Of a stretch of DNA of 64,000 nucleotides, positions 53,148 to 61,388 are shown piece by piece; position 1 is the first letter of the stretch; each line of letters starts with the position of its first letter. The DNA is from Actinomadura opuntiae (GTDB lineage: Bacteria; Actinomycetota; Actinomycetes; Streptosporangiales; Streptosporangiaceae). The stretch lies in assembly GCF_030283205.1 (NCBI RefSeq), contig NZ_JASNWF010000032.1, positions 24,139 to 88,138 on the forward strand, read 5' to 3'. The translations under genes were made by a program, and so were the position numbers. The notes under the pieces are model-generated. The model was not told the origin of the DNA and searched no databases. It was given only the letters and a program-made list of their open reading frames with translations.

Positions 53148-53774
53148 ATGAGCAGCTTGGCCCTCGAAGCCCGGGTCGTCCCGCTTCCTCGGCGTTCCCG
53201 GGAGCCCGCCCCCGGCGCCGACCGCGCCGAGGTCCTCAAGGCGCTGGTCATGCGGGCCCGCGAGGGCGACGCCGAGGCGTTCGGCTCGCTCTACGACCAC
53301 TACGTCGAGCTGGTCTACCGCTACGTCTACTACCGGGTCGGCACGCACTCCCTCACCGAGGACATCACCAGCGAGACGTTCCTGCGCGCGCTTCGGCGCA
53401 TCCGCGACTTCCGCTGGCAGGGCAAGGACTTCGGCGCCTGGCTGGTCACCATCGCCCGCAACCTCGTCGCCGACCACTTCAAGTCCGGCCGCTACCGGCT
53501 GGAGGTCTGCACGGCCGAACCGGTCGAGCCGGAGCGCCCGCAGGAGGGGCCCGAGCGGGCGGTGCTGGAGGCGATGACGCACCGGACGCTGCTGGCCGCC
53601 GTCGGCCGGCTCGGCTCGGAGCAGCAGGAGTGCGTGGTGCTGCGGTTCCTGCACGGGCTGTCGGTCGCCGAGACCGCGCTGATCATGGACAAGAAGTCGG
53701 GCGCGATCAAGGCGCTGCAGTACCGCGCCGTCCGCTCGCTCGCCCGGATGCTCCCGGACGACCTGCGCCGCTAG
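53148..53774 (+). CDS. bldN: ECF sigma factor of the BldN type
   Basis: A 208-residue group IV sigma factor. Region 2 is LYDHYVELVYRYVYYRVG...ITSETFLRALRRIRDF, then the distinctive GKDFGAWLVTIARNLVADHF; region 4 is QQECVVLRFLHGLSVAETALIM with the LQYRAVRSLARMLPDD ending, very like Streptomyces BldN. In Streptomyces BldN drives chaplin and rodlin genes for aerial growth and is made as a pro-sigma; here the extension before region 2 is only about 35 residues. The rex-hem neighbourhood matches the bldN locus of S. coelicolor. It is followed by a truncated anti-sigma-like ORF. Confidence 0.87.
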   Translation: MSSLALEARVVPLPRRSREPAPGADRAEVLKALVMRAREGDAEAFGSLYDHYVELVYRYVYYRVGTHSLTEDITSETFLRALRRIRDFRWQGKDFGAWLVTIARNLVADHFKSGRYRLEVCTAEPVEPERPQEGPERAVLEAMTHRTLLAAVGRLGSEQQECVVLRFLHGLSVAETALIMDKKSGAIKALQYRAVRSLARMLPDDLRR

Positions 53775-53845
53775 CACCTTATTAGACTAAATGTCAATTA
53801 ACGTCGGGCCGTAACCCGCCGCGCCGCCCGGTCGTTCTTGCGGAC

Positions 53846-54124
53846 GTGAGGAACAGGCACGACAAGATCGTCGAGGCGGGGCAGCGGCTGGACGGGCTGC
53901 GCCCGGCGGGGCAGCGGTCGGACGGGGCGGGCGCCGCCGGGCCGGCCCCCGACCCGCGCTTCCGCGCCCTGCTGCGCGAGCGCCTGGTGACCGCCGCCGG
54001 CCGCACCGCCGACCGCGCCGCCGACGGCCCGCCCGACCGCACCCGCGACCGTCCCAGTGACCGTCCCAGTGACACCGATCGCAATGCGGCGCGGGACGAC
54101 GGCCGGAACGCGCGCATTGATTAG
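53846..54124 (+). CDS. Short DUF5667/RsbN-like ORF, probably truncated anti-sigma factor
   Basis: A 92-residue reading frame from a GTG at 53846, 71 nt after bldN. The segment DPRFRALLRERLVTAAG (about residues 41-57) matches the DPxFRxxLRxRLxxxA pattern typical of DUF5667 and RsbN-type anti-sigma N-termini, but the membrane helix and outer domain that should follow are missing; the rest is an Asp/Arg-rich tail. In S. coelicolor the membrane anti-sigma RsbN follows bldN here. The 53775-53805 stretch upstream is unusually AT-rich. It could be a decayed gene or a soluble minimal version. Confidence 0.5.
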   Translation: MRNRHDKIVEAGQRLDGLRPAGQRSDGAGAAGPAPDPRFRALLRERLVTAAGRTADRAADGPPDRTRDRPSDRPSDTDRNAARDDGRNARID

Positions 54125-54134
54125 GCTCGGGCGT

Positions 54135-55010
54135 ATGCGGCGATTCTGGCAGCGCGGCAAGGACGAGGACCATGTGAGCGCCGGGGAGGCGGCCGCCGCG
54201 GCGGCGACGCAGCCGGACCCGCTCCCCGACCCGGATCCCGCCGCGGCGGCGTTCTTCGACGTCGACAACACGATGATGCGCGGCGCGTCCATCTACTACT
54301 TCGCGCGCGGCCTGGCCGCCCGCAAGCTGTTCACCATGCGCGACCTGGCCATGTTCGCCTGGGGCCAGGCCGCGTTCCGGCTGCGCGGCACCGAGAACTC
54401 CGAGCACATCGGCAGCGCCAAGGAGGCCGCGCTGTCGTTCGTCGCCGGCCAGAAGGTCGCCGGGATCGTCCGGCTGTCGGAGGAGATCTACGACGAGGTC
54501 ATGGCCGACCGCATCTGGCACGGCACCCGCAGCCTCGCCCTCCAGCACCTGGACGCGGGCCAGCAGGTGTGGCTGGTCACCGCCACGCCCGTCGAGGTCG
54601 CCCGGACGATCGCGCACCGGCTCGGGCTGACCGGCGCGCTCGGCACCGTCGCCGAGACCCGCGACGGCGTCTACACCGGGCGGCTCGTCGGGAACCTGCT
54701 GCACGGGCCGGCGAAGGCGGAGGCGGTCCGGGCGCTGGCGGCGCGCGAGGGGCTGGACCTGGCGCGCTGCTCGGCCTACAGCGACTCGATCAACGACCTG
54801 CCGATGCTGACGGCGGTCGGGCATCCGCACGCCGTCAACCCCGACGGCGCGCTGCGCGAGCACGCCCGGGAGCACGGCTGGCCGATCCACGACTTCCGGA
54901 CCGGCCGGAAGGTGACCATGGTCGCGCTGCCGGCCGCCGCGGGCGCGGGCGCCCTGGCCGGCGGCGTCGCGGCCGGGATCGCGCTGCGCCGGCACTACCG
55001 GACGAGCTGA
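54135..55010 (+). CDS. HAD-IB family hydrolase with C-terminal membrane segment
   Basis: A 291-residue SerB-like HAD phosphatase starting at the ATG at 54135. Motif I is FFDVDNTMM (catalytic Asp pair), the Thr motif is VWLVTATPVEV, and motif IV is YSDSINDLPML. The cap is the alpha-helical C1 type. The C-terminus has a hydrophobic Ala/Gly stretch (about residues 262-280) that may contact the membrane. Relatives act on phosphoserine or lipid phosphates; the substrate is unknown. It follows the truncated anti-sigma ORF by 10 nt. Confidence 0.88.
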   Translation: MRRFWQRGKDEDHVSAGEAAAAAATQPDPLPDPDPAAAAFFDVDNTMMRGASIYYFARGLAARKLFTMRDLAMFAWGQAAFRLRGTENSEHIGSAKEAALSFVAGQKVAGIVRLSEEIYDEVMADRIWHGTRSLALQHLDAGQQVWLVTATPVEVARTIAHRLGLTGALGTVAETRDGVYTGRLVGNLLHGPAKAEAVRALAAREGLDLARCSAYSDSINDLPMLTAVGHPHAVNPDGALREHAREHGWPIHDFRTGRKVTMVALPAAAGAGALAGGVAAGIALRRHYRTS

Positions 55011-55019
55011 GACGGGCGC

Positions 55020-55049
55020 CCGCAACTCGCGACCTATCGCGAGTTGCGG
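55020..55049. repeat. Perfect 13-bp inverted repeat before the SARP gene
   Basis: CCGCAACTCGCGA (55020-55032) and its exact complement (55037-55049) flank a 4-nt loop. The palindrome lies 9 nt past the HAD hydrolase stop and 23 nt ahead of the SARP start. It could be the terminator of the first gene, an operator for the second, or both; no T-run follows. Confidence 0.7.
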
Positions 55050-55071
55050 CGGCACGCTCTACCCTGTCCGT

Positions 55072-58000
55072 GTGAGGACCGCCCGGGTGAAGGTCGAGCT
55101 GGCGCTGCTGTCGCGGGTCTCCTGCCGCGGACGCGACGTCACCAGCCCCCGCCTGCGCGACCTCCTCGCGCTGCTGGCCGCCGAACCGCGCACCGGCCTC
55201 GGCGTGAACCGGCTGGTCGAGGGCCTCTGGCCGGACGGGCGGCCGGAGAACCCGGGCAAGGCGCTGCAGGTCGTGGTCTCGCGGGCCCGCTCGCAGCTCG
55301 GCCCGGACGTCATCGCCAGCACCCCCTCCGGATACCGGCTCGGACTGGACGAGTCCGCGGTCGACGCGTCCGCCGTGGTGACGAGCGCGGCCGAAAGCGC
55401 CCGCCACGCCCGCGCGGGCGACCATGCCGCCGCGCTCGCGCACGCCGAGGAAGGGCTCGCGCTGTTCGACGGCCCGCCGGACGCGTCCGGCGACGACCCG
55501 CTCGCGCTGCTGCGCGCCGACCGCGCCCGCACCTACCGGGACCTCGTCCGGAGCCGCGCGCTGGCGCTGGCCCGGCTCGGCCGCCGCGACGAGGCGGTCG
55601 GCCCGCTCGCCGGCCTCGCCGCCGAGCACCCGCACGACGAGGAGATCCTCACCGAGCTGCTGCGCTGCGAGGCCGCGACCGCCGGGCCGTCCGCCGCGCT
55701 CGCCCGGTTCGAGTCCTACCGCCGCTCGCTGCGCGACGAGCTCGGCACCGACCCCGGCCCCGCGCTGCGGGCCGTCCACCAGGAACTGCTGCGCGAGACC
55801 GTCCCCGACGGCGCGCCCGCCGTCCGGCGCGGCATCGCGCACGAGCCCAACCCGCTGCTCGGCCGCGCCGGCGACCTCGCGAACGTCCTCGGCCTGCTGC
55901 GCACCTCCCGCGTCACCTCGATCGTCGGGCCGGGCGGCCTCGGCAAGACCCGGCTCGCGCACGCCGTCGCGCGCCGCGCCGAGCAGCGGATCGTGCACGT
56001 CGTCCCGCTCGCCGGCGTCGCGCCGGACGGCGACGTGGCGGGCGAGGTCGCCTCCGTCCTCGGGGTCGGCGAGGCGCGCGGCGCGCACGGCCGGATGTCG
56101 GTGTCCGCCGACCTCGCCGCCGGGATCGCCGACGCCCTCGGCCCGGCGCTGCTCGTCCTGGACAACTGCGAGCACGTCGTGTCCCGCGCCGCCGACCTGG
56201 TCGGCGCGCTGGTCTCGATGAGCCGCGACCTGCGGGTCCTGACCACCGGCCGGGCGCCGCTCGGGCTGTCGTCGGAGTCGGTGTACCCGCTGCCCGAGCT
56301 GGACGAGGCGACCGCCGCCGAGCTGTTCGAGCAGCGCGCCCGCGCCGCCCGCCCGACCGCCGACCTGCCCGCCGCGCACGTCCGGGAGCTGTGCCGCCAC
56401 CTGGACGGCCTGCCGCTCGCGGTGGAGCTGGCGGCGGCGCGGGTGCGGATCATGTCGGTGGCGGAGATCGCCCGCCGGCTCGACGACCGGTTCGCGCTGC
56501 TGCGCGGCGGCGCCCGCGACGCCCCCGCCCGGCACCGCACCATGCACGCGGTCGTCGACTGGAGCTGGAACCTGCTGGCCCCGCGGTCCCGGGCCGCGAT
56601 GCGGGCGCTGTCGGTGTTCCCCGGCGGCTTCACCGCCGGCGCCGCCCGCCACCTCGTCGGCGACGACGTGCTGGACATCCTGGAGGACCTCGCCGACCAG
56701 TCGCTGCTCGTCGTGGCCGACACCGGCGCCGGCGCCCGCTTCCGCATGCTGGAGAGCGTCCGCGAGTTCGCCGCGGCGCACCGCGAGGAGGCCGGCGACA
56801 CCGACCGGGCCGTCACCGGGCTGCTCGCCTGGGCGCACGAGTTCGGCACGGCCCACCACGAGCGGCTGTTCGAGGCCGAACCGCTCGACACGGTCGAGCT
56901 CGTCCGGGCCGAGCAGGACAACCTCCAGCAGGCGCTGCGGTACGGGCTCGCCCGCCGCGACGGCCCGCCGGTCGCCGCCGTGGCCGCCGTCCTCGGGGCC
57001 CTGTGGACGATCGAGTCCGCCTTCACCCGGCTGTCCGCGCTCGCCGGGGAGGCCTCGGGCGTGCTGACCATGTTCCGGCCGGGGCCGGAGGACGTCGCCA
57101 CCACCCGGGCGGCCCTCGCGCTGTGCTCCATGATCTCGCTGGTGCTGAAAGGCCCGCAGATGACGCGGACGCTGGTCGCGCTGCGCCGCCTTCCGCCGCC
57201 CTCGCCGTCCACGCTGGGCGGCGCCATGGAGCTCGTCGTCCGGGCCGCGCCGGAGATCCTCGCCGAGGGCTCCTCCGCCCTGGACGAGCTGCGCGCGAGC
57301 GACGAACCGCTCGTGGCCGGCATCGCCGACGTCGTCGCCGGATACGTCCTGGAACGGGCCGGCGACCTGCGGGGCGCGCTCGCCGCCACCGAAGCCGCGC
57401 TGAAGGCGGCCGAGGCCCCGGTCACCCCCTGGGTCGGGGTGGCCGCCCACTCCCGGCTCAGCGAACTGCTCATGCAGGTCGACGAGAGCGAACGCGCCCT
57501 GGCGCACCTGAAGGCCGCCCTGCGACTGCTGGAGCGGTACCGGTGGCGGGACATGTTCGGTCTGCACTGGGCGATCGCGGGCGTCAACCTCCACCTCGGC
57601 GAGTACGACGAGGCGGAACGCTGGGCCGACCGGTCCCTGGTCTCCGGGCCCGAGGAGTCCTACGGCACCGCCACCTTCGACCTCGGCGGACGCGCGGAGA
57701 TGGCGCTCGGCCGCGGCGACACCGGCACCGGGCTGCGGCTGTGGCGGGAGGCCGTCGACCGGCTGAAGCGCGACGCGGACCCGTCCATCGAGCCGGCCTT
57801 CGACCCCTGGACGCTGGAGTCGCACATCGCCGCCGTCGTCGCGCACGCCCGGCACGGCCGGCTCGACCTCGTCGAGGACGTCGTCGCCGGGCTGCCCGCC
57901 AAGCTGTCGGCGCTGCTGGCCGACCCGCCGCCGCCCATCCCGGCGTTCTTCATGGACCTGCCCGTCCAGGGCGGCATCCTGGTCGCCCTCGCCATGGTCG

Positions 58001-58245
58001 ACCTCGCCCGCGGCGGCGACCCGGCGCGCGCCGCCCGCATGATCGCGCTGGCCGAGCGGCTCAACTTCGTCCGGATGTTCCAACCGACGATGGCACCGGA
58101 CGCCGTCCGCCGCGCCGCCCGGGACGCCGACGGGCCGGCGTACGCCGACGCGGTGTCGGGGTACGCCGGCCTCGACCGGGACGGGCTGCGGGCCGCCGCC
58201 CGCGCGGCGCTGGACGCATGGGTCACTGCGACGGATCGCGGTTGA
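55072..58245 (+). CDS. SARP/AfsR-type transcriptional regulator (HTH-BTAD-NB-ARC-TPR)
   Basis: A 1057-residue regulator starting at a GTG. N-terminal OmpR-like winged helix (about residues 5-90, SPRLRDLLALLAAEPRT...NRLVEGLWPDG), bacterial transcriptional activation domain (about 95-240, ending LRDELGTDPGPALRAVHQELL), an ATPase with P-loop GPGGLGKTRL (about 286-295) and LLVLDNCEHV, then TPR-like helices to the C-terminus. Such proteins activate secondary-metabolite or transport genes by binding direct repeats. It converges with the DrrAB-type ABC genes, overlapping by 23 nt. Confidence 0.93.
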   Translation: MRTARVKVELALLSRVSCRGRDVTSPRLRDLLALLAAEPRTGLGVNRLVEGLWPDGRPENPGKALQVVVSRARSQLGPDVIASTPSGYRLGLDESAVDASAVVTSAAESARHARAGDHAAALAHAEEGLALFDGPPDASGDDPLALLRADRARTYRDLVRSRALALARLGRRDEAVGPLAGLAAEHPHDEEILTELLRCEAATAGPSAALARFESYRRSLRDELGTDPGPALRAVHQELLRETVPDGAPAVRRGIAHEPNPLLGRAGDLANVLGLLRTSRVTSIVGPGGLGKTRLAHAVARRAEQRIVHVVPLAGVAPDGDVAGEVASVLGVGEARGAHGRMSVSADLAAGIADALGPALLVLDNCEHVVSRAADLVGALVSMSRDLRVLTTGRAPLGLSSESVYPLPELDEATAAELFEQRARAARPTADLPAAHVRELCRHLDGLPLAVELAAARVRIMSVAEIARRLDDRFALLRGGARDAPARHRTMHAVVDWSWNLLAPRSRAAMRALSVFPGGFTAGAARHLVGDDVLDILEDLADQSLLVVADTGAGARFRMLESVREFAAAHREEAGDTDRAVTGLLAWAHEFGTAHHERLFEAEPLDTVELVRAEQDNLQQALRYGLARRDGPPVAAVAAVLGALWTIESAFTRLSALAGEASGVLTMFRPGPEDVATTRAALALCSMISLVLKGPQMTRTLVALRRLPPPSPSTLGGAMELVVRAAPEILAEGSSALDELRASDEPLVAGIADVVAGYVLERAGDLRGALAATEAALKAAEAPVTPWVGVAAHSRLSELLMQVDESERALAHLKAALRLLERYRWRDMFGLHWAIAGVNLHLGEYDEAERWADRSLVSGPEESYGTATFDLGGRAEMALGRGDTGTGLRLWREAVDRLKRDADPSIEPAFDPWTLESHIAAVVAHARHGRLDLVEDVVAGLPAKLSALLADPPPPIPAFFMDLPVQGGILVALAMVDLARGGDPARAARMIALAERLNFVRMFQPTMAPDAVRRAARDADGPAYADAVSGYAGLDRDGLRAAARAALDAWVTATDRG

Positions 58246-58999
58246 ACAGCCACTTCGACCACAGGTAGCCGACCACCGCGATGCCCGCGCACCACGCGAC
58301 GGAGACCGCCGCGTCTTGCCCGGCGGGCTGGCCCATCAGCAGCTCGCGCAGCGCCTCGATCATCGGCGTGAACGGCTGGTACTCGGCGAACCACCGCACC
58401 CCGGCGGGCATCGTGTCCGGCGGGACGATCGCGCTGCCGAGGAGCGGCAGGAACTGGATGAGCAGCGGCGAGTTGCTCGCCCCCTCCGGCCCCTTCGCCA
58501 GCAGCCCCAGCGCCACCGCGAACCAGGTCAGCGCGAACGCCAGCAGCACCATCAGCCCCGCCGCGGCGAGCCAGCCGCCGAGCCCCGCGTCCGCCCGGTA
58601 GCCCATCGCAAGCGCCGCCAGCACCGACAGCACCAGGCTGGTCAGCGTCTGCATCATGCTGCCGGCGACATGCCCGGTGAGCAGCGACGACCGCGCGATC
58701 GGCATCGTGCGGAACCGGGCGATGACGCCCTCGGTCATGTCCACCGCGACCGCCACGGACGGCGACATGCAGCCCGACGCCACGGCCATCAGGATGATCC
58801 CCGGCGTCACGTAGTCGACGTAGTCCACGCCGCCGACGCCCTTGCCGAGCGCCTTGCCGAACACGCCGACGAACAGCAGCAGGAACAGGATCGGCGTGAT
58901 GATCGAACTGACCGACAGCGCCGGATAGCGCAGCGCGTGCCGCAGATTGCGGCGCAGCATCGTCGCCGAGTCCGCCGTCACCTGGGAGATCGCGGTCAT
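58223..58999 (-). CDS. ABC-2 type transporter permease (DrrB-like)
   Basis: A 258-residue membrane protein with six helices and the ABC-2 signature, including the LFVGVFGKALG segment and PIARSSLLTGHVAG cytoplasmic motif of DrrB-like permeases. It pairs with the ATPase encoded 4 nt upstream to export drugs or lipids. Its 3' end overlaps that of the SARP gene. Likely function is self-resistance or export; the substrate is unknown. Confidence 0.92.
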   Translation of the reverse strand: MTAISQVTADSATMLRRNLRHALRYPALSVSSIITPILFLLLFVGVFGKALGKGVGGVDYVDYVTPGIILMAVASGCMSPSVAVAVDMTEGVIARFRTMPIARSSLLTGHVAGSMMQTLTSLVLSVLAALAMGYRADAGLGGWLAAAGLMVLLAFALTWFAVALGLLAKGPEGASNSPLLIQFLPLLGSAIVPPDTMPAGVRWFAEYQPFTPMIEALRELLMGQPAGQDAAVSVAWCAGIAVVGYLWSKWLFNRDPSQ

Positions 59000-59994
59000 C
59001 GCGAGGCCACCTTCCGCTCATCGTCCCGCTTGCCTCCGCCGGCCGGGGCGTCCCCGGCCGGGGCGTCGCCGGTCAGGGCGAGGAACACGTCGTCCAGATC
59101 GGGCGTGTGGACGGAGAACTCCTCCACCTCGATCGCCTCGTCCTCCAGACGGCCGAGCAGCGCTCGCAGCGACCGGACACCGCCGTCGCTCGGCACCTGG
59201 AGGGTCAGCGCCTCGTCGTCGCGGGCCGTCGCCGGCAGCACCCGCGCCGCCGCCTCCAACCCGTCCGGGCCCGCCAGCCGCAGCACCACGTGGCCACCCG
59301 GCACCATCCGCTTGAGCTGCTCCGACGTGCCCTCGGCGACCAGCCGGCCGCCGTTCAGCACGCCGATCCGGTCGGCGAGCCGGTCCGCCTCCTCCAGGTA
59401 CTGGGTGGTCAGGAAGATCGTCACGCCGCCGGCCACCAGCTCCCGGACCAGGTCCCACATGGCCCGCCGGCTGCGCGGGTCCAGGCCCGTCGTCGGCTCG
59501 TCCAGGAAGATGATTTGCGGGTCGCCGACCAGCGTCATCGCGATGTCGAGCTTGCGCCGCATCCCGCCGGAGTAGGTGGACGCGAGCTTCCCGCCCGCGT
59601 CCACCAGGTCGAACCGCTCCAGCAGCGCGTCCGCGCGCCGGCGCCCTTCCGCCCGGCCGAGCCGGTACAGGTCGGCCATCAGGATCAGGTTCTCGCGGCC
59701 GGTCAGCAGGCCGTCCACCGCCGAGTACTGCCCGGTCACCCCGATCGCGCGCCGCACCCCGTCCGGATCGCGCGCCACGTCCCGTCCCGCTACCCGGGCC
59801 TCGCCGCCGTCCGCGCCGATCAGCGTCGACAGGATCTGCACCGTTGTGGTCTTGCCCGACCCGTTCGGCCCGAGCAGCGAGAACACCGTCCCGCGGGCCA
59901 CCTCGAAGCCGAGGCCGTCGAGCACGACCTTGTCCCCGAACGCCTTACGCAGCCCGACCACCTCGATGGCCGTCTGCACCGGTTTCGTCGTCAT
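58996..59994 (-). CDS. ABC transporter ATP-binding protein (DrrA-like)
   Basis: A 332-residue ABC ATPase. Walker A is LLGPNGSGKTTTV, the signature is TYSGGMRRKLDIAM, Walker B is IIFLDEPTTGLD, and the H-loop is FLTTQYLEEAD. The C-terminal domain after residue 225 is the regulatory extension typical of DaunoR-type exporters. It overlaps the permease gene by 4 nt (ATGA). An array of seven phased TTCA units lies directly upstream. Confidence 0.96.
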   Translation of the reverse strand: MTTKPVQTAIEVVGLRKAFGDKVVLDGLGFEVARGTVFSLLGPNGSGKTTTVQILSTLIGADGGEARVAGRDVARDPDGVRRAIGVTGQYSAVDGLLTGRENLILMADLYRLGRAEGRRRADALLERFDLVDAGGKLASTYSGGMRRKLDIAMTLVGDPQIIFLDEPTTGLDPRSRRAMWDLVRELVAGGVTIFLTTQYLEEADRLADRIGVLNGGRLVAEGTSEQLKRMVPGGHVVLRLAGPDGLEAAARVLPATARDDEALTLQVPSDGGVRSLRALLGRLEDEAIEVEEFSVHTPDLDDVFLALTGDAPAGDAPAGGGKRDDERKVASR

Positions 59995-60019
59995 GCCGCA
60001 GACTCTGCGCGACGCCGCC

Positions 60020-60088
60020 TTCAGACCGCTTTCACCGCGGTTTCAGCGGGTTTCAGTGGGCTTCAACGGGGTTCAACGTGGTTCAGCG
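60020..60088. promoter_or_regulatory. Phased array of seven TTCA units upstream of the ABC exporter
   Basis: TTCA occurs at 60020, 60031, 60042, 60052, 60062, 60072 and 60082, with spacings of 11, 11, 10, 10, 10 and 10 nt. Flanking bases are partly conserved (TTCA-n-CG-n-GG). The array runs from 26 to about 95 nt ahead of the ABC ATPase start on the minus strand and enters the last codons of the Nudix gene. Helix-phased direct repeats of this period are typical of SARP and PhoP/OmpR-type sites; a SARP gene is adjacent. Confidence 0.6.
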
Positions 60089-60797
60089 CCTCGGCGAGCA
60101 TCCCCAGGGTGGCCCAGTCGACGAGCCGCGCCGCGCGGATCTCCCCGTACGTCGCGATCTCCACCCACGTCCGCTCGGAATCGGCCTCGACCCCGTGCGG
60201 ACGGTCACGCCGCGCCCGCAACCAGGCCAGCTCGTCGTCGGTGATCTCGACCGAGAACAGATGAGCATGATGCGCCGACACGGTCGCCGCGACCTGCCGG
60301 CTCCCGTGCGCGCGAAACCGACTCGGGTCGACCCGCAGGCCGGTCTCCTCCGCCACCTCGTCGACCGCCTGCGCCAACGGTCGAGTCGCCTCGGTGCCCG
60401 CCGCCGGAGACGAGCCGCCGGGCAGCTCATGGACGTACCCGTCAGGCGTCGAGGCCGGACTCCGGAACTCACGGACGAGCACCACCACCGTCTCGTCCAA
60501 TGAGGGACCAGGACGGTACAGAGCGACCACGGAGACATCCGGCCGCGAAATGACGACCTCGTTGTCCTTGACCCTGCCCTCGTCAGCGACACGCATCCGA
60601 ACATGCAGCGCCCAGAAGAACACCGCGCCCGGCTCGTTGGGGACCGCTGCCGTCCAGACGGGTCGGACGCCGAGCAGAGCATTGCCCGCGTTGCGCTGAG
60701 CGGTGTACCAGCGCTGAAAACTCGGAGTGCGCCAAATCTCCACCGGAACGCCGTGCTCGCCGGTCGCTGCCGGTGTGGTCGGGTCGTCCGTCTCCAT
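60063..60797 (-). CDS. Nudix hydrolase family protein
   Basis: A 244-residue protein with a Nudix box in HELPGGSSPAAG...AVDEVAEETGL (about residues 128-157); the REUxEE core reads DEVAEETG, so the Arg is replaced and the acidic metal ligands are kept. A sandwich of strands precedes it (VVALYRPGPSLDETVVVLVREFR). The expected activity is cleavage of a nucleoside diphosphate-X bond, but the substrate is unknown. Its 3' end overlaps the TTCA array of the downstream ABC genes. Confidence 0.82.
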   Translation of the reverse strand: METDDPTTPAATGEHGVPVEIWRTPSFQRWYTAQRNAGNALLGVRPVWTAAVPNEPGAVFFWALHVRMRVADEGRVKDNEVVISRPDVSVVALYRPGPSLDETVVVLVREFRSPASTPDGYVHELPGGSSPAAGTEATRPLAQAVDEVAEETGLRVDPSRFRAHGSRQVAATVSAHHAHLFSVEITDDELAWLRARRDRPHGVEADSERTWVEIATYGEIRAARLVDWATLGMLAEALNHVEPR

Positions 60798-60975
60798 GCC
60801 TTGTCATGCTCGCTGAGGCTGACCCACCTATCAAGCAGTGCGCTCGGCTCTGCTGGGCGCGGGCGAGCGTGTTGGGAATGCATTCTGAACGTCCGGACGC
60901 AAATCAGTTTTGGGAGCGCCGGAGTCGAGAGCGTCAACTCCTGAAACTTGGCGGTGCTGGCTTCTTGAAACCGAG

Positions 60976-61022
60976 TTCGGGTGCCGGAGTTCGGATGCTT
61001 GAGTTCGGGTGCCGGGTTTCGG
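60976..61022. repeat. 14-nt tandem TTCGG repeats
   Basis: TTCGG recurs at 60976, 60990, 61004 and 61018, exactly 14 nt apart, within imperfect units of the form TTCGGGTGCCGGAG. The stretch 60798-61388 has no gene; it holds this repeat, then the 178-nt folded element. The role is unknown. Confidence 0.6.
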
Positions 61023-61054
61023 CAATTCGGATGAGCGGGCATGGGTTAAAGGGG

Positions 61055-61232
61055 CGGTGGGGGCGGCGCTGCGTACGGGGCCGCCCCTCCAAAGTCAAGG
61101 GCGCCTTCGGCGTCGCTTCGCGATGGACTTCGTCCACCCTTGACTTTGGAGCCTCTGCGGCCCCTGAGGCAGCGCCAAGGGGCAGGCTCCGCCTGCCCCG
61201 CCTGGTCGCGCCGCCCCCACCGCCCGCCCACG
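61055..61232 (+). repeat. Folded repeat element, copy 1 (178 nt)
   Basis: This stretch is identical to the reverse complement of 63279-63456 over all 178 nt. The outer part has 16-nt inverted arms (61053-61068 with 61209-61224). Inside, a 63-nt core (61088-61150) has a 14-bp outer stem, TCCAAAGTCAAGGG with its complement, enclosing three abutting hairpins at 61102-61112, 61113-61123 and 61124-61136, each with a TTC loop. A further 9-bp hairpin with loop TCC lies at 61179-61199. Open frames across it differ only in flanks and reflect the repeat, not genes. Confidence 0.92.
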
Positions 61233-61375
61233 TCCGCGTGTTCCACAAATCAGCCCAAAGGGACAATTCGCCGATCGACTTGAGGGCGGTGAGGCTGGGC
61301 CGTTCCTAGCTATATCTCTCCGCTGATCAACATAAACAAGGCCTCCTACCGATGTGCAATTGTCGGTCACCTAGG

Positions 61376-61382
61376 GCATACT
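61376..61382 (+). promoter_or_regulatory. Possible -10 element of a leaderless HNH transcript
   Basis: GCATACT lies 7-13 nt ahead of the ATG, and no Shine-Dalgarno sequence is visible, so transcription may begin at or near the start codon. No good -35 box is present. Low confidence. Confidence 0.3.
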
Positions 61383-61388
61383 TTAGGT

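Noticed and set aside
60020..60088. TTCA array as a CRISPR or coding repeat
   Set aside because: The period is 10-11 nt with no spacers; most of it is outside any reading frame.
61088..61150. Cloverleaf core considered as a tRNA or tRNA-like gene
   Set aside because: All three loops are only 3 nt, the outer stem is 14 bp, and there is no 7-nt anticodon loop, T-loop motif or acceptor pattern.
60773..61309. Long open frames over copy 1 and copy 2 that encode an identical peptide
   Set aside because: The shared peptide results from the identical 178-nt repeat; flanks differ, no ribosome site is present, and the frames run through perfect hairpins.
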